This document shows positions 19,458 through 28,381 of a DNA stretch of 64,000 nucleotides, piece after piece. This DNA is from Actinomycetes bacterium (GTDB taxonomy: Bacteria > Actinomycetota > Acidimicrobiia > Spongiisociales > JAHEDJ01), in assembly GCA_024641245.1 (NCBI GenBank), contig JAHEDK010000002.1, positions 102,957-166,956 of the forward strand, in the 5' to 3' direction. The translations under genes were made by a program, and so were the position numbers. Within the stretch, counting starts at the first letter, position 1, and every line of letters begins with the position of its first letter. The notes beneath the pieces are model-generated. The model had not been told where the DNA came from. It did no database searches and saw nothing but the letters and a program-made list of their open reading frames with translations.

Positions 19458-20294
19458 GTGCGCACGGTGGTGGTGACGGGTGGCAGCGGAAAGGCAGGCA
19501 GGGCATGCGTTACCGATCTGCTCGAACACGGTTACAAGGTCGTCAATGTTGACATCGCCGCGTCGCGGGACCCCGATGCGCCGACCCTGGTCGCCGACCT
19601 CACGGATCTCGGACAGACGATCGAGGTAATGAGCGCCGCCGATGCCGTCGTCCATCTGGCCGCCATACCCGCCCCCAATGTCCTGCCCGACGGCGAAACC
19701 TTCCGGATCAACATGATGAGCACGTACAACGTGTTCACTGCCGCCGCACTACTCGGACTCGACAAGGTCGTCTGGGCATCGTCCGAAACCCTGATCGGTA
19801 TCCCGTTCGAGCGGCGCGACCCGGAATACGCCCCCATCGATGAGGAGCATCCCCTCCTGCCCGAGTTCCACTATGCCCTTTCGAAGCTGGCCGGAGAGGT
19901 CATCGCAGCCCAGTTCAACCGGTGGCACGGAATCCCCTATCTAGGCCTTCGAATCTCGAACATCATGGAACGCAGCGACTACCTGCGGTTCCCGGATTGG
20001 CAGGACGATCCGATGATTCGCAGGTGGAATCTCTGGGGATACGTGGATGCTCGCGACGTTGCGCAAGCCGCCCGGCTAGCCCTGCAATCCGATTTGACCA
20101 CGGCCGACAACTTCCTGGTTGCAGCTGCCGACACGTGCATGGAACGATCGAGCATGGAACTGATGTCACAAGTTTTTCCCGATGTCCCCATGATCAGACC
20201 GGTGGATGGCACCGAGACATTGCTGTCGATCGAGAAGGCGCGAGCCATGCTCGGCTATGCGCCGCGGCACGCCTGGCGTGACGAACTCGGCTGA
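19458..20294 (+). CDS. NAD(P)-dependent epimerase/dehydratase (extended SDR)
   Basis: 278 residues. The nucleotide-binding [10 protein letters not shown] lies at residues 8-17 (variant of TGxxGxxG), [10 protein letters not shown] follows, and the catalytic pair is Tyr139/Lys143 in [10 protein letters not shown], with SSE upstream as the Ser. This fits sugar-nucleotide epimerases, reductases and uronate dehydrogenases. No sugar-biosynthesis cluster is adjacent. It starts at ATG 19458 and is followed after 40 nt by the DUF255 protein on the same strand. Confidence 0.82.
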   Translation: MRTVVVTGGSGKAGRACVTDLLEHGYKVVNVDIAASRDPDAPTLVADLTDLGQTIEVMSAADAVVHLAAIPAPNVLPDGETFRINMMSTYNVFTAAALLGLDKVVWASSETLIGIPFERRDPEYAPIDEEHPLLPEFHYALSKLAGEVIAAQFNRWHGIPYLGLRISNIMERSDYLRFPDWQDDPMIRRWNLWGYVDARDVAQAARLALQSDLTTADNFLVAAADTCMERSSMELMSQVFPDVPMIRPVDGTETLLSIEKARAMLGYAPRHAWRDELG

Positions 20295-20334
20295 GCCCCC
20301 TGCACAAACCGCAACGGTCGCTACGGTGACCGGC

Positions 20335-22350
20335 ATGCCCAATCGCCTTGCCGACGAAACTTCCCCGTATCTGCGGCAGCATCAGGACAATCCGGTCGAC
20401 TGGTACCCGTGGGGAAACGAAGCGTTCGAGCAGGCACGCCTCCACGACAAGCCGATCCTCCTTTCGGTCGGATATTCCGCCTGCCATTGGTGCCATGTCA
20501 TGGCGCACGAGTCGTTTGAGAACCCTGAGACCGCTGCCCTCATGAACGATCTCTTCGTGAACGTGAAAGTCGACCGGGAAGAACGACCAGACGTCGATGG
20601 GATCTACATGAGCGCCGTGCAGGCCACCACCGGCCGAGGGGGATGGCCGATGACAGTCTGGCTCACGCCGGACGGCAAGCCGTTCTTCGCCGGGACGTAC
20701 TACCCCGCAGACGACCGGCACGGCATGCCGTCCTTCCGGCGGGTCATGGCTGCGGTGGCTGAGGCCTGGTCGGAGCGACGGGAAGGTATCGAGGAGCAGG
20801 CCGCCCACCTCACCGAGTCGATCTCACGCGATCTGCCTGCGGCAGAATCCGTCCCTGGGCTAAGTGCACTCGAAGCCGCGTATCGTCAGATAGAGGCAGC
20901 GTACGATCCGGTCGCAGGAGGCTTCGGAGGTGCACCGAAGTTCCCCCAGCAGCCGGTGCTTGAGTTCTTGTTGCGGGCGGCGGGCCGGCCATGGGCACCA
21001 CGGGCGGAGGAGATGGTCCGCACCACGCTGGAGAAGATGGCGTCCGGCGGCCTCCGCGACCACGTCGGCGGCGGGTTTTCCCGGTACTCCGTGGACGCCA
21101 ACTGGAATATCCCGCACTTCGAGAAGATGCTCTACGACAACGCTCAACTCGCCCGCTTGTATTTGCGGGGCTGGCAGGTGACCGGTCGCGCCGGCTTCCG
21201 AGCCGTTGCGATCGAGACTCTGGAGTACATGCTGCGCGACCTCCGACATCCGGACGGTGGGCTCTTCTCCGCTGAGGACGCCGATTCTGAGGGCGTGGAG
21301 GGGAAGTTCTACGTCTGGACTGATGAGGAGTTCGACTCGGTAGTCGGCACCGGCGCGGCAGTGGCAGGGACATACTTTGGCGTAACCAGTGCGGGTAACT
21401 TCGAGGGCGCCAATCACTTGCGAGAGACGCTCACGCTCGAGGAGACGGCGATACGCTTCGGGATCTCGAATGAGGCAGCGGCGGCGGTCGTCGCGACCGC
21501 GAAAGAACAACTGTATGAACTCCGGGCGACCCGGATCCGGCCGGGACTCGACGACAAGGTGGTCACGGCGTGGAACGGTCTGGCGTTGCGGGCGCTGGCG
21601 GAAGCGGGCGTGATCCTCGACGAGCCCCGATACCTCGACAGCGCGCGACAGAACGCTCGATTCGTGCTGGACAGGTTGCGCAATGCCGACGGGCGACTAC
21701 TCCGATCATGGGGCAAGGGCAACGCCAGGATTCCAGGCTTCCTGGACGACTACGCCGGATATGCAATCGGGCTGTTCACCCTCTATCAGGCGACCGGCGA
21801 AACTGAGTGGTACGAGGAAGCCGAGCGCCTCACGCGATCGATGCTGCAGCTTTTTGCTGATGACGATGGGCGCCTGTATTCCACGGGGTCGGATGCCGAA
21901 CGTCTGATCACCCGTCCCAGGGATCAGATGGACAATCCGGTGCCGTCCGGGACATCGCTGGCCGCCGAGGCGCTGCTGTGGTTATCGCTTTACACCGGTG
22001 AGGCGGATCTGCGAGAGGCGGCCGAACGAGCAATCCGCGACAGCGCAGCACTCGTCGAGCGGTACCCCAGTGCGGTGGGCCACTTGCTGAGTCTGCTGAC
22101 GTCGATCGATCGAGGCCTGCGGGAAGTGGCCATCGTCGGCCCAGCGGCTGATGAACTGAGCCGGGTCATGTGGGCGGGGTTCCGACCCGGAGCGGTGCTG
22201 GCGCTGGATCGGACCGGACGCGATGGTGAAACGGTGCCCCTGCTACGTGACAGAGGCACCGGGACTGGGACTCTTGCCTTTGTCTGCGAGGGTTTCGTTT
22301 GTCGGCTACCTGTATCGGATCCAGAAGCCCTACGCGCCCAACTCGACTGA
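20335..22350 (+). CDS. DUF255 thioredoxin-domain protein (YyaL/SSP411 family)
   Basis: 671 residues from ATG 20335 ([20 protein letters not shown]). The N-terminal thioredoxin-like domain carries [17 protein letters not shown], whose CHWC is the redox pair, followed by an (alpha/alpha)6-barrel with [36 protein letters not shown] and [13 protein letters not shown]. The family is widespread and conserved, but its reaction is not established. The ORF extends upstream to 20206 inside the epimerase gene; that extension is unlikely. The stop is immediately followed by palindrome pair 3. Confidence 0.85.
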   Translation: MPNRLADETSPYLRQHQDNPVDWYPWGNEAFEQARLHDKPILLSVGYSACHWCHVMAHESFENPETAALMNDLFVNVKVDREERPDVDGIYMSAVQATTGRGGWPMTVWLTPDGKPFFAGTYYPADDRHGMPSFRRVMAAVAEAWSERREGIEEQAAHLTESISRDLPAAESVPGLSALEAAYRQIEAAYDPVAGGFGGAPKFPQQPVLEFLLRAAGRPWAPRAEEMVRTTLEKMASGGLRDHVGGGFSRYSVDANWNIPHFEKMLYDNAQLARLYLRGWQVTGRAGFRAVAIETLEYMLRDLRHPDGGLFSAEDADSEGVEGKFYVWTDEEFDSVVGTGAAVAGTYFGVTSAGNFEGANHLRETLTLEETAIRFGISNEAAAAVVATAKEQLYELRATRIRPGLDDKVVTAWNGLALRALAEAGVILDEPRYLDSARQNARFVLDRLRNADGRLLRSWGKGNARIPGFLDDYAGYAIGLFTLYQATGETEWYEEAERLTRSMLQLFADDDGRLYSTGSDAERLITRPRDQMDNPVPSGTSLAAEALLWLSLYTGEADLREAAERAIRDSAALVERYPSAVGHLLSLLTSIDRGLREVAIVGPAADELSRVMWAGFRPGAVLALDRTGRDGETVPLLRDRGTGTGTLAFVCEGFVCRLPVSDPEALRAQLD

Positions 22351-22351
22351 T

Positions 22352-22458
22352 TTCTCAGCAATGCTGTGGATTGGGGCGCGCCATAGCATTGCGCAGAAAC
22401 CCCAGACACGATTCTCAGCAATGCTGTGGATTGCCACGCGCCATTGCATTGCGGAGAA
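22352..22458. repeat. Palindrome pair 3: two 47-nt units, 60-nt period
   Basis: Units at 22352-22398 and 22412-22458 with a 13-nt spacer. Arms are TTCTCAGCAATGC and GCATTGCGGAGAA; the first unit has GCGCAGAA, a local change. The pair fills the whole gap between two convergent stop codons (22350 plus, 22462 minus), with 1 nt and 3 nt left over. Same orientation as the other pairs, again behind a minus-strand gene. Confidence 0.85.
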
Positions 22459-22461
22459 TAC

Positions 22462-23376
22462 TCAGACGGCGGCGGGTTCCGACTCGAGTGCGGAAACACC
22501 GAAGAACACCAGAGCCAGCCACAACAAGTCGGCCAGCGTCAGGTGCGTGAGCTGTAGCCAGACCGGCGTTCCCAGCAGGATGTTCGCCATGCCTGCCAGG
22601 AACTGCACCGCCACCAGACCCATGATGAGCAGCGCCAGACGCTGCGTGAGCCGCTTCGAAGCGCCCGCCCCGAACGTCCACGCCATCCAACCCGCATACG
22701 CGCCGATCGCTACTGCTGCCACCGGATGAATCACGCGCAGCCTGGTAAGGAAGTGCTCGGCGTCGCCAATGGCGCTCGACAAGCCGTCCGCGATCGATTC
22801 CGAGGGAAACAGAGTGTCCGCCAGCGCCGTCACTCCACCGGTTGCCGAAATGACGACCACCCCCACGAGAGCGAAACCCAGGTAGCCCACCAGGCCGTTC
22901 CGGGAAGCCAGGCGAACCGGACCGCGACCGGAAGCCAGCCAGGCCAGCACCGCCAGCGAACCGAGCAACGCGAACGTGTTTACGAGGTGAACCGGGACCA
23001 TGATCGTTCGCGCCGCCGACGCATCATCTGCGACCCACTCGGCCAGCACGAGCACCGCTCCGACAAGAGCCTCGGAGATCATGAAGATTCCGGACCACCA
23101 GGCGGCCTTGCGAATCTGGCTCCCTCTCGGATAGTTGCGGAGCACCCAGATGGCAACGACGGCCACCATCAGCGCCGCCACCCCGCTCGTCGCCCGGTGC
23201 GTGAACTCGACCACCCGGGCACCTTCGAGACCGCCGGGAATGATCTCACCGTTGCAGGTTGGCCACGAGGGTCCGCATCCTGCCCCCGACCCGGTTGCCC
23301 GCACGTATGCCCCGTAGACAACAACGACGACGTTCACGGCCAGAGTGGCCCAGGCGAACTTGGCGAAGCGGGTCAT
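22462..23376 (-). CDS. ctaA: Heme A synthase (CtaA/Cox15)
   Basis: 304 residues from ATG 23376 (MTRFAKFAWATLAVN); longer frames to 23610 overlap the divergent neighbour and lack family sequence. Eight helices in two pseudo-repeats. Heme-ligand histidines are expected in VEFTHRATSG, MVPVHLVNT, LRVIHPVAA and QLTHLTLAD, all present, and CGPSWPTCNG carries the loop cysteine pair seen in many bacterial CtaA proteins. It oxidises the methyl group of heme O to make heme A for cytochrome aa3/caa3 oxidase, encoded here at 56-60 kb with ctaB. Confidence 0.88.
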   Translation of the reverse strand: MTRFAKFAWATLAVNVVVVVYGAYVRATGSGAGCGPSWPTCNGEIIPGGLEGARVVEFTHRATSGVAALMVAVVAIWVLRNYPRGSQIRKAAWWSGIFMISEALVGAVLVLAEWVADDASAARTIMVPVHLVNTFALLGSLAVLAWLASGRGPVRLASRNGLVGYLGFALVGVVVISATGGVTALADTLFPSESIADGLSSAIGDAEHFLTRLRVIHPVAAVAIGAYAGWMAWTFGAGASKRLTQRLALLIMGLVAVQFLAGMANILLGTPVWLQLTHLTLADLLWLALVFFGVSALESEPAAV

Positions 23377-23467
23377 GAGTCTGAGAGTAGCGAGTCGCGC
23401 GTTTGGTATCGGTCGACCCGCAGCGAAACCCCAAAAGCTCCCGCGCTCATCAACCGATACCTGTTGG

Positions 23468-24088
23468 GTGACCAACTGGAAGCGCCTCTGGCGGCCGCTG
23501 ACCGCGGGAGCCGTCATCCTCGTGATGGCGTTCTTCCCGTTCGTTCGTAGCACGCGAGTTCCGCTCCTCGGCAATGTCGACCTCGGATTCCACGAACTAG
23601 GCCACCTCATCGGCTATCTAGTCCCAATCTCCGAGCGACTCACCGCCGCCCTCGGATCCATCACGCAGATCGCCGTCCCCCTCGGCCTCGCCGCCTACTT
23701 CCTTTGGTGGCGCACGGATCGAGTTGCAGGAGGACTAATGCTGGCCTGGGCTGGAACGTCGGCCTGGGATGCCAGCGTCTACATCGCAGACGCGCCCTAC
23801 GAACGCCTCCCGCTCATCGGGGGTGACCACGACTGGGCATTCCTGCTCGGCCCAACCGAATTCAACAACTACGCCATCGCCGACGAACTCGCAGCATTCG
23901 TGGAATTCATGGGCGGCTTGTCGCTGGTCACCGGCCTGCTCATATGTCTGGCCGTCCCCGTCCGGGACTGGCTGGACGCCCGCCGAGCTGCGGAGTTCGC
24001 CGAACACACCTCCAGGCTCCCGGTTCGAGAACCGAAGTGGCACGGCGAAGCCCCAGATGGGCCCTCCGGCAATACACTGCCCGGGTGA
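23468..24088 (+). CDS. Membrane protein with HELGH motif (M50-like)
   Basis: About 206 residues from GTG 23468, with about four hydrophobic helices. The segment NVDLGFHELGHLIGYLVP (about 36-53) contains HExxH inside a hydrophobic stretch, as in M50 site-2-protease-like membrane proteins, although no second NPDG/LDG motif is obvious. A later acidic stretch holds GGDHDWAFLLGPTEFNNY. Its stop overlaps the start of the cysteine synthase gene (GTGA), so the two are translationally coupled, which is odd for these functions. The upstream extension to 23345 overlaps ctaA and is not supported. Confidence 0.6.
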   Translation: MTNWKRLWRPLTAGAVILVMAFFPFVRSTRVPLLGNVDLGFHELGHLIGYLVPISERLTAALGSITQIAVPLGLAAYFLWWRTDRVAGGLMLAWAGTSAWDASVYIADAPYERLPLIGGDHDWAFLLGPTEFNNYAIADELAAFVEFMGGLSLVTGLLICLAVPVRDWLDARRAAEFAEHTSRLPVREPKWHGEAPDGPSGNTLPG

Positions 24089-25038
24089 TCTACGACAATG
24101 CCGCCGCCGCCATCGGCAACACCCCTCTAGTTCGACTCTCCCGTGTCCATCCTCCCGGGAATCTCGTCGGCAAGGTCGAGTACATGAGTCCGGGCGGATC
24201 GATCAAGGAACGCATCGCAGTCTCGATGATCGATCGGGCGGAAGAACTCGGCCTCCTGGAACCAGGAGGAACAATCATCGAGCCGACCTCAGGCAACACA
24301 GGTGTGGGGCTCGCCATCGTCGGAGCAGTGCGTGGCTACCGGGTCATCTGCACGGTGCCTGACAAGGTGTCGAAGGAAAAGCAGGATCTCCTGCGTGCGT
24401 ACGGTGTCGAAGTGATCGAGACGCCGACCGAACTCCTCCCAGACGATCCCGACTCGTACTACGGGGTTGCCCGCCGACTCGTTGAGGAGATTCCCGGCGC
24501 CTACTCGCCGAATCAGTACAAGAACCCAGCGAACCCCCAAGCTCATTACCTGACCACCGGACCGGAGACCTGGGAACAGACGGATGGCCGCGTGGGTGTG
24601 CTGACGGCCGGTGTCGGGACCGGCGGGACCATCACCGGCGCCGGCCGCTTCCTCAAGGAGATGAACCCGGATGTCCTCGTGATCGGCATCGACCCCCAAG
24701 GCTCCATCTTCACGGCGCCGTCGGAGGCGCAGGTTCACCAGTACGACGTGGAGGGGGTCGGCGAGGACTTCTGGCCGGAGACGCTGGATCCCGGTGTCGT
24801 CGATGGGTACCGCGTCGTCACCGACGCCGAGTCCTTCGCGATGACCCGCCGCCTGGCCCGCAGTGAAGGCCTCCTCGTCGGGGGCTCGGGCGGGATGGCG
24901 GTCCACGGGGCCATGCAGGTGGCCGTCGAATACCCGGACCGATTGGTGGTCGTGATCCTCCCCGACTCGGGGCGAGGCTATCTGTCGAAGGTGTTCAACG
25001 ATGATTGGATGCGAACCCACGGATACGAGGTGGACTGA
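24085..25038 (+). CDS. Cystathionine beta-synthase / cysteine synthase family
   Basis: 317 residues from GTG 24085. PLP enzyme of the beta family: GNTPLVRLSRV, the PLP lysine Lys41 in SPGGSIKERIA, EPTSGNTGVGLAIV and the phosphate cup GVGTGGTITGAG are all present. SPGGSIKER is seen more in cystathionine beta-synthases than in CysK. There is no C-terminal CBS pair. The next gene overlaps by 1 nt (TGATG) and encodes a cystathionine gamma-lyase/synthase, so together they most likely carry out reverse transsulfuration of homocysteine to cysteine. Confidence 0.85.
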   Translation: MIYDNAAAAIGNTPLVRLSRVHPPGNLVGKVEYMSPGGSIKERIAVSMIDRAEELGLLEPGGTIIEPTSGNTGVGLAIVGAVRGYRVICTVPDKVSKEKQDLLRAYGVEVIETPTELLPDDPDSYYGVARRLVEEIPGAYSPNQYKNPANPQAHYLTTGPETWEQTDGRVGVLTAGVGTGGTITGAGRFLKEMNPDVLVIGIDPQGSIFTAPSEAQVHQYDVEGVGEDFWPETLDPGVVDGYRVVTDAESFAMTRRLARSEGLLVGGSGGMAVHGAMQVAVEYPDRLVVVILPDSGRGYLSKVFNDDWMRTHGYEVD

Positions 25039-26195
25039 TGCGATTCGAGACCGATGCGATTCACGCGGGCCAGCAGCCGGACCCCACGACCGGGGCCGTG
25101 GTAGTACCCGTCTACGCTACCTCGACCTACGTACAGGATGCGCCGGGGGAACATCGTGGGTTCGAATACTCGCGCACCGGTAATCCGACCAGACAGGCCC
25201 TCGAGGTTGCCCTTGCCGCCCTCGAGGGTATCGGAGAAGACGAACCAGGAGGGGCGATCGCCACTTCTTCAGGCATGGGCGCCACCTCCATCATCGGCTA
25301 CACCCTCAGGCCGGGTGACCATGTTCTCCTTCCCAACGACGCATACGGAGGCACGTTCCGGTTTTTCGCCAGGGTTCTCGCCGAACAAGGTATCGAATGG
25401 TCTGCTGTTGATATGACCGATGAGCGCCTGGTGCGTACAGCCCTCCGTCCGACGACCCGGGTGATCTGGGCGGAGACTCCGACCAACCCGATGCTGAGAC
25501 TGGTTGACATCGCCGCAGTGGGAGAGGTTGCCCGAGAAGCCGAAGCAATGTTCGTCGTCGACAGCACCTTTGCCACCCCCTACCTTCAGCGGCCGCTCGA
25601 CCTCGGTGCCGACGTTGTGCTGCACTCAACGACGAAGTACCTGGGCGGCCATTCCGACGTAGTCGGAGGAGCCCTCATCACACGGAATCCCGACTTGTTC
25701 GCCCGGTTCAGGTTCCTCATCAACGCAGCCGGACCGATCGCAGGGCCGTTCGACGCATGGCTCGTCTTGCGGGGCCTGAAGACGCTGGCAGTTCGCATGG
25801 AGCGCCACTGCGAGAATGCCGGCCGCATCGCCCGCTTTCTCGAATCGCACCCGGGCGTCGTCGACGTCTTCTATCCGGGCCTCGAATCTCATCCCCAGCA
25901 CGACCTCGCCGCCCGCCAGATGCGGGCAGGCGGCGGAATGATCTCTCTGATCCCCGCCGGAGGAGTCAGTGCCGCCGGGCGCATCGCCCGCAGCACCAAA
26001 CTCTTCTTTCTGGCTGAGAGTCTGGGCGGTGTGGAGTCGCTAATCGAAGTTCCCGCCGCGATGACGCATCTCTCCGTCGATGGCACCGCTCTGGAGGTGC
26101 CGGCAGATCTGATTCGTCTTTCCGTGGGGATCGAACACATCGATGATCTCCTCGAGGATCTCGATCAGGCCCTGAGTCACGACCACGAGCAGTAG
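25038..26195 (+). CDS. Cystathionine gamma-lyase / gamma-synthase
   Basis: 385 residues from ATG 25038. Cys/Met-metabolism PLP family: DAIHAGQQPDPTTGAVVVPV, YSRTGNPTRQALE, SGMGATS, DSTFATPYLQRPLDLGAD and the PLP lysine near residue 200 in HSTTKYLGGHSDVVGG. The partner gene makes gamma-lyase (cystathionine to cysteine) the better guess, but gamma-synthases share the motifs. An imperfect inverted repeat, CCAAAGG/CCTTGG, lies just after the stop. Confidence 0.85.
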   Translation: MRFETDAIHAGQQPDPTTGAVVVPVYATSTYVQDAPGEHRGFEYSRTGNPTRQALEVALAALEGIGEDEPGGAIATSSGMGATSIIGYTLRPGDHVLLPNDAYGGTFRFFARVLAEQGIEWSAVDMTDERLVRTALRPTTRVIWAETPTNPMLRLVDIAAVGEVAREAEAMFVVDSTFATPYLQRPLDLGADVVLHSTTKYLGGHSDVVGGALITRNPDLFARFRFLINAAGPIAGPFDAWLVLRGLKTLAVRMERHCENAGRIARFLESHPGVVDVFYPGLESHPQHDLAARQMRAGGGMISLIPAGGVSAAGRIARSTKLFFLAESLGGVESLIEVPAAMTHLSVDGTALEVPADLIRLSVGIEHIDDLLEDLDQALSHDHEQ

Positions 26196-26266
26196 GCCAA
26201 AGGCTTTAGGCCTTGGGAAAAGTGCTGGTCATTTCGCCCGAGGTGTGGCAGCATCTCTTCTACCAG

Positions 26267-26400
26267 AGAAAGGAGGTGGTCCGACTTGAGTGAATGTTTC
26301 TGTAGGACTCTGGAGGTGGCCGGACGCTAAGCGGCCATCGGTGCCGCTTGCGGCGAGACATCCGTCTCGCCACCGGTAGCGACACCTACCCGGACCACCG
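26267..26400 (+). promoter_or_regulatory. Structured leader with near-perfect 16S complement and self-pairing
   Basis: AGAAAGGAGGTGGTCC (26267-26282) is a near-complete complement of the 16S rRNA 3' end. GGTGGTCCG (26275-26283) can pair over 9 bp with CGGACCACC (26391-26399), which would bury the Shine-Dalgarno. A second similar segment, GGAGGTGGCCGGAC, lies at 26312-26325. The arrangement suggests an RNA switch or leader; it lies between the transsulfuration genes and the TauE/SafE gene. Confidence 0.5.
26286..26330 (+). CDS. Putative 14-residue Cys-containing leader peptide
   Basis: TTG start 9 nt after the GGAGG core of the very strong Shine-Dalgarno, reading MSECFCRTLEVAGR then TAA. Two of its first six residues are Cys. 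A competing frame from GTG 26290 (29 residues, MNVSVGLWRWPDAK at the start, ending at 26379) has a longer 13-nt spacing. Given sulfur genes on both sides, a Cys-sensing leader is conceivable, but that is inference only; no stalling evidence can be read from the sequence. Confidence 0.4.
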   Translation: MSECFCRTLEVAGR

Positions 26401-26463
26401 GGACTGAGAGATCCGCGAGCTGGTCCTCTCGCGGCGCATGAAGTGTCTCTGGTCTTATCTCAT

Positions 26464-26491
26464 GAAGCGGGCTCCTTCGGGAGCCCGCTTC
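26464..26491 (+). terminator. UUCG-capped terminator hairpin before TauE/SafE gene
   Basis: A perfect 12-bp stem, GAAGCGGGCTCC with GGAGCCCGCTTC, closed by TTCG and followed by CATTTCTCC. It ends the leader unit and stands 91 nt before the start of the exporter gene. It could be a plain terminator for the leader RNA or the off-state of an attenuator controlling the exporter. The rest of the 26196-26582 gap shows nothing else clear. Confidence 0.7.
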
Positions 26492-26582
26492 CATTTCTCC
26501 GGACTGGGCCGAAGAGGCGACGTCATCCCAGAGGCCGGACCCGGGATTCGGTGACGCCATACGCCACTGCGATACTCGCCCG

Positions 26583-27305
26583 ATGCTTACACCCGTCGAG
26601 ATCGCCATTGCCCTGGTGGTCTCCGCCGTTGGAGCAGCCCTGCAGGGCGTGGTGGGCTTCGGATTCGGAGTTCTGTCCGTGCCCATCCTCACGATCGTGA
26701 ATCCGACGCTTACTCCAATTCCCCAACTGATGCTTGCCCTCCCGCTCACCACCTGGATCGCGCTCAAGAATCGGCGCCATCTCGATCTCAAGGGAGCGGC
26801 CTGGGTGGTTGCCGGCCGCTTCCCGGGTGGCCTCATCGGCGCTCTCCTGCTCGGCGCACTCACCAGTCGTACGCTCGACGCCGTTATCGCGTTCGTGGTG
26901 CTCGGGGCGACGTTGGCCATCGCGTCCGGTTGGTCGGTGCGCCGTAATTCGTTCACCGAGTTCCTGGTCGGCGTCACGTCGGGCATCACCGGCACGGTGT
27001 CGGCGGTCGGCGGCCCACCCGTTGCCCTCATCTATCACGACCGCCCCGGTGCGACGCTCCGGTCGACGCTGAGCACCATCTTCATCGTGGGTCTGACGAT
27101 CAACCTGGTCACCCTCGCCTTTTTCGGCGAGATCCACCGATCCGATCTGACCGCGGCTGCCATTCTGTTCCCCGGGATGCTGGTGGGGCTGGCGTCGAGC
27201 GGCTACCTGGCTGCACATTTCGATGGCCGGGTGCTGCGCCGGGCCGTTCTCGTTACCTCCGGCCTGGCTTCACTTGGCCTGGCCGTGAAGGTCATCCTCA
27301 GCTGA
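26583..27305 (+). CDS. TauE/SafE-family sulfite/organosulfonate exporter
   Basis: 240 residues with about eight helices in two repeats; GAALQGVVGFGFGVLSVPIL and GITGTVSAVGGPPVALIYH are the paired signature loops of the family. Members export sulfite, sulfoacetate or related anions. The position after two transsulfuration genes and a Cys-containing leader suggests removal of excess sulfur compounds. Start ATG 26583. It converges with the HTH-membrane gene at 27308, only 2 nt away. Confidence 0.82.
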   Translation: MLTPVEIAIALVVSAVGAALQGVVGFGFGVLSVPILTIVNPTLTPIPQLMLALPLTTWIALKNRRHLDLKGAAWVVAGRFPGGLIGALLLGALTSRTLDAVIAFVVLGATLAIASGWSVRRNSFTEFLVGVTSGITGTVSAVGGPPVALIYHDRPGATLRSTLSTIFIVGLTINLVTLAFFGEIHRSDLTAAAILFPGMLVGLASSGYLAAHFDGRVLRRAVLVTSGLASLGLAVKVILS

Positions 27306-27307
27306 GG

Positions 27308-28207
27308 TCAGAGCGCCGGTTCGTCGAATATCAATCCGAAGGCGTCGCGGGCTTCGCCGAAAGCCCAGGTCAACACTATGAACATGAATACCAGCAAGAT
27401 GGCGGTCAAGATCATCCTCGTCCGATAGGTTCGCAACTCGTCTGGATCATCGAGGTACGAGGCGGGCCTGGACTGAAGAGAGACGGCGCTGGTGGCACTA
27501 TCGGTCGTGGGCGTCACTGCGGTCCGTGCGGCGGAGACCACCGGAGCAGGTACTGTCTCTGGGCCCCTTTGACCATCGCCCGGCGCCTCTTTCTGCGGGT
27601 GAGCCGGGGCCGGAGGCTCGGGCGCCCCCACACCGACAGCCGGATCCGCCACGATCGGAGAATCGACCCGTTCGACAGAGGACCCCGGCTGCTGCGGACG
27701 AATCGCCTCCCGGGAATCGCCGACATCCGGACCAGCCACCGGATCGGCCACGATCGGAGAATCGACCCGGTCAACGGGCGACCCCGGCTGCTCGATCAGT
27801 TCCGCCGCCGAAGGCTGGGACGCCTCTTCATCGAACGGCACATCGGCTGGAGCAGGGCGACTGCCGTCAGCAGCCGGTTCCCGACGAGGGAACAGCTCCG
27901 TCCGTTTCGGTGGCAAAGGCGATCGAGTGGGCTCATCGATCAAAGGGATGAACGCAGGCCGCACAGCTTCGTCGGCAGACGGCCCCTCCTGATCTCCAAT
28001 GGCGTCCTCCACTTCTTCGTCCGTCAGTCCCAGCACCGCCATCAGCGCAGCCATTGCTGCTTTGTCTCCCGGAACGCCGCGGTCACGCTCCCAGCTCCGA
28101 ATCGTGGACGGGGACCGGCCAACAAGTTCGGCCAGCCGCGCCTGGGTAAGGCCCAACGCTGCGCGCTGACGCTGAATCAAATCACCGAGTGAGAGTTGGC
28201 TCGACAT
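27308..28207 (-). CDS. RodZ-like protein: XRE HTH, disordered linker, C-terminal helix
   Basis: 299 residues. An N-terminal Xre-type HTH (about 5-62; QRAALGLTQARLAELVGRSP and STIRSWERDRGVPG) is followed by a Pro/Ala/Asp-rich linker (about 75-245) and one transmembrane helix near 266-285 (MILTAILLVFMFIVLTWAF). The cytoplasmic DNA-binding domain and single membrane pass recall RodZ, which links MreB to the cell wall, but no periplasmic domain of RodZ size follows. The linker contains a duplicated unit, RVDSPIVADP, encoded by a 99-nt tandem repeat (27651 and 27750). Confidence 0.7.
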   Translation of the reverse strand: MSSQLSLGDLIQRQRAALGLTQARLAELVGRSPSTIRSWERDRGVPGDKAAMAALMAVLGLTDEEVEDAIGDQEGPSADEAVRPAFIPLIDEPTRSPLPPKRTELFPRREPAADGSRPAPADVPFDEEASQPSAAELIEQPGSPVDRVDSPIVADPVAGPDVGDSREAIRPQQPGSSVERVDSPIVADPAVGVGAPEPPAPAHPQKEAPGDGQRGPETVPAPVVSAARTAVTPTTDSATSAVSLQSRPASYLDDPDELRTYRTRMILTAILLVFMFIVLTWAFGEARDAFGLIFDEPAL

Positions 28208-28279
28208 GAACTGATAACCAGATTACCCCGGGCTGCGAGCCTGGGTGACTCTTCGGGAAGAACCGCTACTCTCCCATGC

Positions 28280-28371
28280 GGAGGCGACCGAGCGCCTGGT
28301 GGGCTCCACGGTCTTCAAAACCGATGAGGCGGCGAAAGCCGCCTGGCGGGTTCGATTCCCGTCCGCCTCCG
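28280..28371 (+). tRNA. selC: tRNA-Sec (UCA), element insertion site
   Basis: A 92-nt tRNA with an extended acceptor arm (GGAGGCGA with CCGCCTCC, one A-C mismatch), anticodon loop CTTCAAA with anticodon TCA, a long GC-rich variable arm (GAGGCGGC...GCCGCC) and T loop TTCGATT. These features define selenocysteine tRNA, so the organism probably makes selenoproteins; selA/B/D are not in the window. The 3' end reads G-CGA, so CCA is not encoded. A 65-nt copy of the 3' part at 37357-37421 marks this gene as the attachment site of a mobile element. Confidence 0.9.
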
Positions 28372-28372
28372 C
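28308..28372 (+). repeat. attL, 65-bp core repeat inside intact tRNA-Sec
   Basis: Runs from the anticodon stem (ACGGTCTTC) to the tRNA end (CTCCGC). Identical to 37357-37421 except at 28343 (C here, A there). In the usual tRNA-insertion mechanism this 3' part was brought by the element and rebuilds the gene. Confidence 0.88.
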
Positions 28373-28381
28373 GAGAGCCCG

